DNA from: Clostridiales bacterium
Lineage (GTDB): Bacteria; Bacillota; Clostridia; Oscillospirales; Oscillospiraceae
Reading direction: 5' to 3'
Length of the DNA: 64,000 bases
Assembly (NCBI GenBank): GCA_019415645.1
Contig: DXYV01000010.1
Coordinates: 17,399 to 81,398 of the forward strand
A program made the position numbers and the translations under genes. Every line of letters starts with the position of its first letter. Position 1 is the first letter of the stretch. Positions 50,274 through 61,326 of the stretch are shown piece after piece. A model generated the notes under the pieces. That model worked only from the letters and a program-made list of their open reading frames with translations. It did not search any database and had not been told where the DNA came from.

Positions 50274-51176
50274 GTGAGACATCGCACAGAAAATTTAATC
50301 CTGTCCACCGCGTCTTTTTTAGACGAGAGTCACGATTATTTTGACCCTGCTGTTCTGAAAACCTATCGGGAGGCGCTAGCGAAAAGCGATTTGGAGAATG
50401 GGCAGATGCCAGATGGTCTAACAGTCAGTTGGACGATGCTCGGAGGTGTGCGTACGGCGCGAATCGACTGTGAAGGGGCCCCGAAGGATACGCTGCTGTT
50501 TCATATTCATGGCGGTGGTTGGTGCGGCGGAGTCCCCTGCACAGCCTTACAGGGAATGTTGCTGCTCCAGCGTCGATTGGGTTTGAATTTGATGTCTGTG
50601 GAGTACGGGCTGGCTCCAGAACATCCCTATCCGGAAGGAATTCAGGATTGTATCCACGCCTACCAGGCATTGCTGGACAGTGGCTTCCACAGTGACCGAA
50701 TTGTCCTGATTGGAGAATCCGCAGGCGGCTATTACTGCTTGGCACTGACCCAATATCTGCGGGATAAGGGAATTGCGCTGCCGGCGGGATTGTGCCTTGT
50801 TTCTCCGGGGGCGGAAATGTTCGACCCGAACGAACTAAAACAAGCGCTGATTAGGGAGCCGAATAACGCTGTGTTACAGCAGAGTTTTGCATTCAGCACC
50901 ATGTACACAAATGGACATGGTCTGGATGAGCCCTATATGTCCCCGAACCGCGGAAGCTATCGGGGCTTTCCGCCCATGCTGATTCAAACCGGAGGAATTG
51001 ATTTTTGCAGGGATATGAGCTTGCGCTGTGCCAATCAGGCTGCGGCAGAGGGTGTAGATGTGAAACTACACAGCTGGGAATTTATGCCGCATGTATTTTT
51101 CCTGCTGCACGACATTCCAGAGGCCGAGGAAGGTCGGAATGAATTAGCAGAGTTCATTGAGTCTGTTCTGAAATAA
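50274..51176 (+). CDS. Alpha/beta-hydrolase, HSL-family esterase
   Basis: 300 aa from GTG 50274, preceded by AGGAGG. Hormone-sensitive-lipase family: oxyanion-hole motif IHGGGW (about residues 78-83), nucleophile Ser in GESAGG (about 148), acid in the GGIDFCRDM region and His in PHVFFLL near the C terminus. No signal peptide. It likely hydrolyses small ester or lactone substrates brought in by the adjacent MFS transporter (inference). Confidence 0.85.
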   Translation: MRHRTENLILSTASFLDESHDYFDPAVLKTYREALAKSDLENGQMPDGLTVSWTMLGGVRTARIDCEGAPKDTLLFHIHGGGWCGGVPCTALQGMLLLQRRLGLNLMSVEYGLAPEHPYPEGIQDCIHAYQALLDSGFHSDRIVLIGESAGGYYCLALTQYLRDKGIALPAGLCLVSPGAEMFDPNELKQALIREPNNAVLQQSFAFSTMYTNGHGLDEPYMSPNRGSYRGFPPMLIQTGGIDFCRDMSLRCANQAAAEGVDVKLHSWEFMPHVFFLLHDIPEAEEGRNELAEFIESVLK

Positions 51177-51205
51177 GACAGAATTCAGAGAACTAAATCA
51201 AAACA

Positions 51206-51249
51206 ACAAGGATGGCGAAGCGCAGAAAACTGCGCTTCGCCATCCTTGT
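51206..51249. terminator. Bidirectional terminator after the esterase gene
   Basis: ACAAGGATGGCGAAGCGCAG (51206-51225) pairs with 51230-51249, 20-bp perfect stem, AAAA loop; no long T-run on the plus strand. Confidence 0.75.
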
Positions 51250-51324
51250 ATACAATGCTTAAGGGGAGGGCGTCCATTGATTGCGAACGGGAGCTCTATG
51301 GTTCGAGCCATGGGCAAGCCCCAG

Positions 51325-52167
51325 TCAAAGCGCCGGACCGCCGGCGGCCCGGGACGCGGGCTGGGCGGGGAAGGAGTTGCCCTCAAAATCCCGGTCGTAC
51401 CAGGCGGAGGACAGCGGCGTGCCCTTGGCAATGGCGGCGAAGAACCCGGCCACCGCCTGAGCGGTGGGGGCCACCTCCCGTTCCAGTAGGTCCAGCAGGA
51501 CCGCGGTGTCCGCGGCATAGGCGGGATTGGGCGAGCGGGTGAGCACCGCCTCCCGGAAGAAGGAGCACAGGGGGATGCGGGACACCGCGTTGACTACCTG
51601 CCGCAGACGGGTGCCCGAGGCACGGGTGAGCAGGCGGCTGATCCGGCGGAACCCGGCAAAGCCCTTTTGATACTGAGCGGGGGTCACGCCGGGATAGGCA
51701 GCCTGAACAATGGTCTCATAGGCCGCCTGGGGCAGCTCGGGCCGGGGCAGGGGCGTGGTGTGCAGCGGATCGATTCCCGCCTGGAGCATCAGGGCGCGGT
51801 CCAGCTCCGACTCCATGCCGGAGTGGGTCACGCCGTGGCCGCTGCGCTCGTTGATGTAGGCGTGGCAGCGGCAGTCCAGGGCAAAGTGACACAAAAAGCC
51901 GGCGGAATAGCCCCGGGCAAAGGGGCGGTTTTCCTCCACGGCCCGGCGCAGTCGCTCGGCCACCGGCCGCACCGGCTTATGGTGCATGGAGGTGCCCAGG
52001 ACAAAGGGTGCGCTGTGCAGAATGGGGCGGTAAAAGAACAGCGGGTCCGGGCCGTAGAGCCCCAAGTCGAAGGCGTCCCGCTCCCGCTCCAGCACCGCCG
52101 CCAGCGCCGGCGGCAGGGCCGCGAGCACCCTGGCCCCAAACTGGCGGTGGGCAAAGTAATTTGGCAT
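51325..52167 (-). CDS. Zinc-dependent phospholipase C-like protein
   Basis: 280 aa. MPNYFAHRQFGARVL at the start, then GLYGPDPLFFY, MHHKPV, and GFLCHFALDCRCHAYINE, which carry the His/Asp residues that bind zinc in phospholipase C-type proteins (PF00882). There is no signal peptide, unlike secreted enzymes such as the C. perfringens alpha-toxin, so this is one of the cytosolic family members common in Clostridia whose function is unknown. Confidence 0.82.
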   Translation of the reverse strand: MPNYFAHRQFGARVLAALPPALAAVLERERDAFDLGLYGPDPLFFYRPILHSAPFVLGTSMHHKPVRPVAERLRRAVEENRPFARGYSAGFLCHFALDCRCHAYINERSGHGVTHSGMESELDRALMLQAGIDPLHTTPLPRPELPQAAYETIVQAAYPGVTPAQYQKGFAGFRRISRLLTRASGTRLRQVVNAVSRIPLCSFFREAVLTRSPNPAYAADTAVLLDLLEREVAPTAQAVAGFFAAIAKGTPLSSAWYDRDFEGNSFPAQPASRAAGGPAL

Positions 52168-52703
52168 GATCTCATCCTTTCCGGAAGATGGGCCGGCCGG
52201 AAACAGACCGGCCGGAGAAGTACGTGGAGACTACCGTTATCCTACCACAGAAGCGGGAAAAAGAAAACCGACAAAACCGCCAGAATGTCCGGCAAAGTGG
52301 AGAAGAAGGGCGGTGCAGACCGCTGAAGCGGGGAATAGAGCTGTGCCAAAAACAGCCTTCCGGAGGGAGATATTCCAAATCTGCAAAAAGTGTCTCATCC
52401 GATGAGATAAAAGAACGGACGGGCGTGCCGGGGCTTTGCATTGTGTTATTTTCTTGACAAAACACGCAGACCCGGCCGTCCAAGGCTTCGGGGCGTTTTG
52501 AAGAATCACTCTCAATAAGAAAAGTTTTGAATAAAAAGGAAAAAGACAATTTTGTGAAAGAAATCACACAAAAAGATTGTGAAAAATTAAATTAGTGCCG
52601 AAAACGCTGGACAAACGGCCGAAGAATGCTTTATGCTGGGGGCATAAGGCCGCGGACCTGGTTCGGCGCCGCGGCAAATCCACAACTGGGAGGTGCTGAT
52701 CTC
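52168..52703. other. 536-bp non-coding region upstream of the hydrogenase operon
   Basis: The left part has no clear feature. From about 52500 the DNA becomes AT-rich and contains the Rex-like dyad (52552-52571). A possible promoter is TGGACA (52608-52613), 18-base spacer, TATGCT (52632-52637). Open frames here look spurious. Confidence 0.6.
52552..52571. promoter_or_regulatory. Rex-like redox operator
   Basis: TTGTGAAAGAAATCACACAA has TTGTG/CACAA ends in the Rex spacing (consensus TTGTGAANNNNTTCACAA, here partly degenerate). Rex senses NADH/NAD+, fitting control of an NADH-linked hydrogenase. Confidence 0.5.
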
Positions 52704-53236
52704 ATGCAGGAAACGCAAGGTCAGGGGACCTGTTGCTGCTGCGGCTGCGGGCAGGAGAGCGAGAGCCAGCTGCTGGAGCGGGTGCGCCAGGTGGCCCGGG
52801 ACTATAAAGGGCGGGAGGGGTGCCTGATCCAGGTGCTCCATATGGCCCAGAGCATTTACGGCTATCTGCCGCTGGAGGTCCAGCGGGTGGTGGCCGACGA
52901 GCTGGACATTCCGGTAGCTCAGGTGTCCGGCGTGGTGACCTTTTATTCCTTCTTTTCCACCCAGCCCCGGGGAAAGCATACCATCCGGGTCTGTCTGGGC
53001 ACCGCCTGCTACGTCCGGGGCGGCAAGAAGATCGTGGAGCGGCTCCAGGAGCTGCTGGGCGTCGGCATCGGGGACACCACCCCCGACCGGGTGTTTACCT
53101 TTGAGGTGGCCCGGTGCATCGGCGCCTGCGGCCTGGCGCCCGCCATGTCCATTGACGATACGGTCTACAAGCAGGTGGACCCGGATAAGCTGGAGACCAT
53201 TTTGGCCCGGTATTATCAGGAAGGAGGGGAGAACGC

Positions 53237-53240
<4 letters not shown>
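52704..53240 (+). CDS. hydC: Hydrogenase subunit HydC (NuoE-like, [2Fe-2S])
   Basis: 178 aa from ATG 52704 (GGGAGG 10 bases upstream). Thioredoxin-like [2Fe-2S] protein of the NuoE/HydC type, with ligands in CLGTACYVRGG and CIGACGLAP. An odd Cys-rich start CCCCGCG lies at residues about 10-16. It overlaps hydB by four bases (GTGA). In electron-bifurcating HydABC hydrogenases this subunit sits beside the NADH/FMN site. Confidence 0.88.
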
Positions 53241-56332
<3,092 letters not shown>

Positions 56333-56337
56333 ACAAG

Positions 56338-58137
56338 ATGATCCATTTGACCATAAACGGAAAAGCCTGCACCGCCCCCGACGGGGCCACCATTCTGGAG
56401 GCGGCCAAGGCCAACGACATCCATATCCCCAACCTGTGCTTCCTGGAGAACGTCCACCAGTACGGCGCGTGCCGCATCTGCGTGGTGGAGGTGGAGGGGG
56501 CGAAAAACCTCCAGGCCTCCTGCATGGTGAAGGCCCGGGAGGGCATGGTGGTGCGCACCAACAGCCCCAAGGTGCGCAAGGCCCGCAAAATGCTCTATGA
56601 GCTGATGATCTCCAACCACCCCAAGGACTGCCTGGCCTGCGAGCGCAACCAGAGCTGCCAGCTCCAGGCCCTGGGGCAGGAGCTGGGCGTTACCCAGTGC
56701 CGGCTGGAGGGAGCCATGGGGCCCGCCCATGTGGACGTGTCACCGTCCATCACCCGGGATACCTCCAAGTGCATCCTCTGCCGCCGGTGCGTCACCGTAT
56801 GCAATGAGATTCAGCAGGTGGGCGCCATCGCCGCCCAGAACCGGGGGTTCCAGACCGTGATCTCCCCCTCCATGGGCCTGCCGCTGAACTCCACCGCCTG
56901 CGCCATGTGCGGCCAGTGCACCGTGGTGTGCCCCACGGGGGCCCTGCGGGAGACCGACGGCCTGGCCGCCGTGTGGGCCGCTTTGGACGACCCCTCCAAG
57001 CGGGTCATCGTCCAGACCGCGCCAGCCGTCCGGGCCGGCCTGGGCGAGTGCTTCGGCCTGCCGGTGGGCACGCCGGTCACGGGGAAAATGGCCGCCGCCC
57101 TGCGCCGGCTGGGCTTTGACGATGTGTTCGACACCAACTTCGCCGCCGACCTGACCATTCTGGAGGAGGGCACCGAGTTCCTCCAGCGGGTCACCGCGGC
57201 GCTCACCGGCGGCACGGCGGTGCTGCCCATGATCACCTCCTGCTCCCCCGGCTGGGTGAAGCACATCGAGCACGCCTACCCCGATCAGGTGGGCCACCTG
57301 TCCACCTGCAAGGCGCCCCACACCATGTTGGGGGCCCTGACCAAGAGCTACTACGCCCAGGTGCTGGGTATGGACCCCAAGGATATTTTCACGGTGTCCA
57401 TCATGCCCTGTACGGCCAAAAAATATGAGATTCAGCGGCCGGAGATGGAAGTGGACGGCAACCGGGACGTGGACGCCGTGCTCACCACCCGGGAGCTGGG
57501 CAGGATGATCCAGAGCGCGGGCATCGACTTTGTCAACCTGCCGGACGAGGACTTTGACGCGCCCCTGGGCCTGTCCACCGGGGCGGCGGACATCTTCGGC
57601 GTCACCGGCGGCGTGATGGAGGCCGCCCTGCGCACCGTCTACGAGCTGGTCACCGGCCGGGAGCTGCCCTTTGAAAACCTGCACGTTACCCCCATCGTGG
57701 GGCTGGAACAGGTCAAGACCGCCAGCCTGAAGATCGAGGGCGCGCTGCCCCAGTACAGCCATCTGGAGGGCGTGGAGGTCAAGGTGGCCGTGACCTCCGG
57801 CCTGGCCGGGGCAGACATCCTGATGGACCAGATTGCCGCAGGGGAGTCCCCCTACCACTTTATCGAGGTCATGGGCTGTCCCGGCGGCTGCATCGCCGGC
57901 GGCGGCCAGCCCCGCACCGAGGACCCGGAATTCCGCACCAAGCGCACCAAGGCCCTGTACTCCGAGGACGAGCGCAAGGTGCTGCGCAAGAGCCACGAAA
58001 ATCCCGACCTGCAGAAGCTCTATGCCGAATGGCTGGGCGAGCCGGGCGGACATCTGGCCCACCACCTGCTGCACACCCACTATGTGCCCAGGGGCCTGTA
58101 CAACGAGCGCGTGGAGACCGGCGCGCCGGCGACCTGA
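56338..58137 (+). CDS. hydA: [FeFe] hydrogenase catalytic subunit HydA
   Basis: 599 aa from ATG 56338 (GGAGG 8 bases upstream). N-terminal [2Fe-2S] ferredoxin domain (CFLENVHQYGACRICVVEVE as landmark), His-ligated cluster region, two [4Fe-4S] motifs (CILCRRCVTVC; CAMCGQCTVVCP), then the H-cluster motifs L1 TSCSPGWV (about 299), L2 MPCTAKKYE (about 355) and L3 EVMGCPGGCIAGGGQP (about 509), all intact. With HydB and HydC it would form a group A3 (bifurcating/NADH-linked) complex making or using H2. hydEFG maturases are not in the window. Confidence 0.93.
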   Translation: MIHLTINGKACTAPDGATILEAAKANDIHIPNLCFLENVHQYGACRICVVEVEGAKNLQASCMVKAREGMVVRTNSPKVRKARKMLYELMISNHPKDCLACERNQSCQLQALGQELGVTQCRLEGAMGPAHVDVSPSITRDTSKCILCRRCVTVCNEIQQVGAIAAQNRGFQTVISPSMGLPLNSTACAMCGQCTVVCPTGALRETDGLAAVWAALDDPSKRVIVQTAPAVRAGLGECFGLPVGTPVTGKMAAALRRLGFDDVFDTNFAADLTILEEGTEFLQRVTAALTGGTAVLPMITSCSPGWVKHIEHAYPDQVGHLSTCKAPHTMLGALTKSYYAQVLGMDPKDIFTVSIMPCTAKKYEIQRPEMEVDGNRDVDAVLTTRELGRMIQSAGIDFVNLPDEDFDAPLGLSTGAADIFGVTGGVMEAALRTVYELVTGRELPFENLHVTPIVGLEQVKTASLKIEGALPQYSHLEGVEVKVAVTSGLAGADILMDQIAAGESPYHFIEVMGCPGGCIAGGGQPRTEDPEFRTKRTKALYSEDERKVLRKSHENPDLQKLYAEWLGEPGGHLAHHLLHTHYVPRGLYNERVETGAPAT

Positions 58138-58148
58138 GCCCGACAGAC

Positions 58149-58188
58149 AAAATGACCGCGGGACGTGGAAACGTCCCGCGGTCATTTT
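58149..58188. terminator. Bidirectional terminator between hydA and thrS
   Basis: 58149-58166 pairs with 58171-58188 (18 bp; core GACCGCGGGACGT), loop GGAA, A-run left and T-run right. Confidence 0.9.
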
Positions 58189-58204
58189 TTGTGTGTCTGA
58201 AATA

Positions 58205-59968
58205 TTAGGAAAGAGCCTTGGTGTCTACCTCATGCTTGAGCAGCGCGCTGAATTCGGCCAGGGGCATCACGCCCTTGTCCACGCCGCCCCGGGCGCGGAC
58301 GGAGACGGTGCCCGCCTCGGCCTCCTTGTCGCCCAGCACCAGCATATAGGGGACCTTCTGCATCTGGGCCTCGCGGATCTTATAGCCGATCTTCTCGTTG
58401 CGGTGATCGGTCTCCACCCGGAAGCCGGCCTCGTCCAGGGCCTTGGCCACCTGGTCGGCGTACTCGGCCACCCGGTCGGTGATGGGCAGGACCTTGACCT
58501 GCACGGGGGAGAGCCAGGCAGGGAAGGCGCCGGCAAAGTGCTCGGTGATGACGCCGATAAAGCGCTCAATGGAGCCCAGCACCACGCGGTGGATCATAAC
58601 GGGGCGGTGCTTTTCGTTGTCCGCGCCCACATACTCCAGCTCAAAGCGCTCGGGCAGCTGAGAGTCCAGCTGAATGGTGCCGCACTGCCAGGTGCGGCCC
58701 AGGGAGTCGGACAGATGGAAGTCCAGCTTGGGGCCGTAGAACGCGCCGTCGCCCTCGTTGACGACGAACTCCTTGCCCATATCGGTGATGGCGTTTTTCA
58801 GGATGTCCTGGTTGTGCTCCCATTCCTCTACCGTACCGATGTGGTCCTCGGGCATGGTGGACAGCTCGATGGTGTAGGACAGGCCGAAGGTGGAATAGAC
58901 CTCGTCAAACAGGCGCACGGTCTCCTGAATGACATCCTTCAGCTGATCCTGGGTCATAAAGATGTGGGCGTCGTCCTGGTTGAAGCAGCGCACCCGGAAC
59001 AGGCCGTGGAGGGCGCCGGACAGCTCGTGGCGGTGCACCAGGCCGATCTCGCCCACCCGCAGGGGCAGATCCCGGTAGGAGTGAGGCTCGCTGGCATAGA
59101 CCAGCATACCGCCCGGGCAGTTCATGGGCTTGATGGCATAGTCCTCTCCGTCGATGACGGTGGTGTACATATTCTGCTTATAGTGGTCCCAGTGGCCGGA
59201 ACGCTCCCACAGCTGCCGGTTGAGGATGACGGGGGTGGAGATCTCCACATAGCCGTACTTTTTGTGAATCTGCCGCCAATAGTCAATCAGCGTGTTCTTG
59301 AGCACCATGCCCTTGGGCAGGAAGAAGGGGAAGCCGGGGCCCTCGTCCCGGAGCATGAACAGACCCAGCTCCTTGCCCAGCTTGCGGTGGTCGCGCTTCT
59401 TGGCCTCCTCGATCTTGGCCAGATACTCGTCCAGCTCCTCCTTCTTGGGGAAGGCCACGCCATAGATGCGCTGGAGCATCTTGCGGTTGGAATCGCCGCG
59501 CCAGTAGGCGCCGGTGGCGGAGGTCAGCTTGATGGCGTTGCCCTTGATGCGGCCGGTGGAGTCCAGATGGGGGCCGGCGCACAGGTCGGTGAACTCGCCC
59601 TGGCGGTAGAAGGAGATGACCGCATCCTCGGGCAGGTCGTGAATAAGCTCCACCTTGTAGGGCTCCTCCCGCTCCTCCATGAAGGCGATGGCCTCGTCCC
59701 GGGGCAGCTCAAAGCGCTCCAGCTTGAGCTTCTCCTTGCAGATCTTGCGCATCTCGGCCTCCAGCGTCTCCAGATCGTGGTCAGAGAAGGGCTCGGGGGT
59801 GTCGAAGTCGTAGTAGAAGCCATTGTCGATGGCGGGGCCGATGGCCAGCTTCACCTCGGGGTGCAGGCGCTTCATGGCCTGGGCCAGCACATGGGAGCAG
59901 GTATGCCAGTAGGTCTTGCGGTAGGTCTCGTTTTCAAAGGTGTATTGGTTCTTGTTTTCTTCGGACAT
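58205..59968 (-). CDS. thrS: Threonyl-tRNA synthetase lacking the TGS domain
   Basis: 587 aa; TAGGAGG precedes ATG 59968. The editing (N2) domain starts almost at once (WHTCSHVLAQAMKRLHP, zinc-type HxxxH; CAGPHLDSTG), so the usual ~60-residue N-terminal TGS domain is missing. The class II catalytic core carries the zinc Cys in MNCPGGMLVYA, RHELSGALHGLFRVR, and a C-terminal anticodon domain (VKVLPITDRVAEYADQV...). Expression is controlled by the T-box leader upstream on the same strand. Confidence 0.94.
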   Translation of the reverse strand: MSEENKNQYTFENETYRKTYWHTCSHVLAQAMKRLHPEVKLAIGPAIDNGFYYDFDTPEPFSDHDLETLEAEMRKICKEKLKLERFELPRDEAIAFMEEREEPYKVELIHDLPEDAVISFYRQGEFTDLCAGPHLDSTGRIKGNAIKLTSATGAYWRGDSNRKMLQRIYGVAFPKKEELDEYLAKIEEAKKRDHRKLGKELGLFMLRDEGPGFPFFLPKGMVLKNTLIDYWRQIHKKYGYVEISTPVILNRQLWERSGHWDHYKQNMYTTVIDGEDYAIKPMNCPGGMLVYASEPHSYRDLPLRVGEIGLVHRHELSGALHGLFRVRCFNQDDAHIFMTQDQLKDVIQETVRLFDEVYSTFGLSYTIELSTMPEDHIGTVEEWEHNQDILKNAITDMGKEFVVNEGDGAFYGPKLDFHLSDSLGRTWQCGTIQLDSQLPERFELEYVGADNEKHRPVMIHRVVLGSIERFIGVITEHFAGAFPAWLSPVQVKVLPITDRVAEYADQVAKALDEAGFRVETDHRNEKIGYKIREAQMQKVPYMLVLGDKEAEAGTVSVRARGGVDKGVMPLAEFSALLKHEVDTKALS

Positions 59969-59989
59969 GTGGATTCCTCCTAACTGAAT

Positions 59990-60400
59990 TTAGGGGTGAA
60001 AAAGAAAATCTCACCCCTGATGAGAATCAGGGGTGAGATACGAAAACGTATTCCACGGTTCCACCCTGCTTGCAAGCGAGAAGTGCGGAGCACCCGGGAG
60101 CAGGACAACAGTGACACGCGCAGACCGAAAAACAGGCCGGGAGAAGCCCGGCGGCATTTTCGGCGGAGCGTGGAACAGTTGGCCGTCGCAGAGGGTGCGA
60201 GCATGACACCGGAGAGGTGGATGCCGGCACAGGTCTCTTGCCGCTTGTGCCTTTCTGTAACGGGAAAGCCCCGTCCCGGTTCTGTCCCGGACAGCTCAGG
60301 AGTGGTAGACACCGCAGGCAATCCGCAGGGCGCTCGCACCAGAACGCGCCCCTCTCTGCCCGTCGCCGGGCGGGTCCTTCTCCGTCAAAGCCAATTTGAC
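59990..60400 (-). promoter_or_regulatory. T-box riboswitch leader of thrS
   Basis: On the minus strand the T-box AGGGTGGAACCGTG lies at about 60052-60068, followed by a terminator (60008-60021 with 60026-60039, 14-bp perfect stem, then T-rich DNA). Transcription should start near 60400. An ACC (Thr) triplet around 60301-60307 is a candidate specifier. Uncharged tRNA-Thr would favour the antiterminator and thrS expression. Confidence 0.85.
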
Positions 60401-60406
60401 AGGGGT

Positions 60407-60435
60407 AGTGTATCATTCCGCAGGCAGATTGTCAA
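60407..60435 (-). promoter_or_regulatory. thrS leader promoter
   Basis: On the minus strand TTGACA (complement of 60430-60435), 17-base spacer, TACACT (complement of 60407-60412). Confidence 0.75.
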
Positions 60436-60553
60436 GTCCGGGAAACAACGGATTTTTGATTCCGCCGCAGGATGCCGGGACACAGGAACGGCGCGGACGG
60501 ATGGGGGGTGGAAAAGCCTGCGGACTGTGTTATAATCAGGGAGGACCCCATTC

Positions 60554-60608
60554 TTAAAAGAAGATTAAAACATTTCCCGGCCCGCTCTTAAACTGCGGGG
60601 CCTACAAT
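60554..60608 (+). promoter_or_regulatory. Response-regulator boxes and -10 element before the two-component operon
   Basis: TTAAAA at 60554-60559 and 60565-60570 (11 bp apart) and TTAAAC at 60588-60593 (23 bp on), then TACAAT (60603-60608) without a -35 box. The helical phasing suits autoregulation by an OmpR-type regulator. Confidence 0.5.
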
Positions 60609-60627
60609 ATCAACATGAGGTGAGGAT

Positions 60628-61326
60628 ATGAACACCATCCTGATTTGCGACGATGACAAGGACATTGTCTCCGCACTGGACATCTATTTGACGGCGGAGG
60701 GCTACCGGACTGTGAAAGCCTACAACGGCGTGCAGGCCGTGGAGGCGGTGCGCCGGGGCGGAATCGACCTGATTTTAATGGACATCATGATGCCGGAGAT
60801 GGATGGAATCCGGGCCACGGCCAAGCTGCGGGAGGAGGGGAACATTCCCATCATCCTGCTCACTGCCAAAAGTGAGGACACAGACAAGGTGCTGGGCCTG
60901 AACATCGGCGCGGACGACTATGTGACCAAGCCCTTCAATCCCATCGAGGTCATCGCCCGGGTCAAAAGCCAGCTGCGCCGGTACACCACTCTGGGCGGTA
61001 AGACCAAGGAGGAGAGCGACAGCCTGCTGCGCAACGGCGGAATCGCCATGGACGACGGGGCCAAGACCGTCACCGTGGACGGGGAGCCGGTCACCCTTAC
61101 GCCCATTGAGTACAATATTCTCCGCCTGCTGATGAAGAACCCGGGCCGGGTCTATTCCACGGCCCAGATCTACGAGCAGGTGTGGAACGACGCGGCGCTG
61201 GGCTCTGAGAGCACGGTGGCCGTCCACATTCGCCACCTGCGGGAGAAAATCGAGATCAACCCCGCCGAGCCCCGCTACCTGAAGGTGGTCTGGGGGCTGG
61301 GCTATAAGATGGAGAAGATGACATGA
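60628..61326 (+). CDS. OmpR-family response regulator
   Basis: 232 aa. Receiver domain 1-120 with acidic pocket CDDDKD (7-12), phospho-acceptor Asp52 in LMDIMMPEMDG and Lys101 in VTKPF; winged-helix output domain about 135-230 (TLTPIEYNILRLLMKNPGRV, HIRHLREKIEINP, VVWGLGYKMEK). It overlaps the kinase gene start by four bases (ATGA). The VanR-like sequence and membrane-bound kinase suggest a cell-envelope signal, but the targets are unknown. Confidence 0.9.
   Translation: MNTILICDDDKDIVSALDIYLTAEGYRTVKAYNGVQAVEAVRRGGIDLILMDIMMPEMDGIRATAKLREEGNIPIILLTAKSEDTDKVLGLNIGADDYVTKPFNPIEVIARVKSQLRRYTTLGGKTKEESDSLLRNGGIAMDDGAKTVTVDGEPVTLTPIEYNILRLLMKNPGRVYSTAQIYEQVWNDAALGSESTVAVHIRHLREKIEINPAEPRYLKVVWGLGYKMEKMT

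Noticed and set aside
52172..52567. 131-codon minus-strand frame upstream of the hydrogenase operon
   Set aside because: Composition is unlike real proteins here (Ser/Phe/Cys-rich), no ribosome site, and it crosses the Rex-like site.
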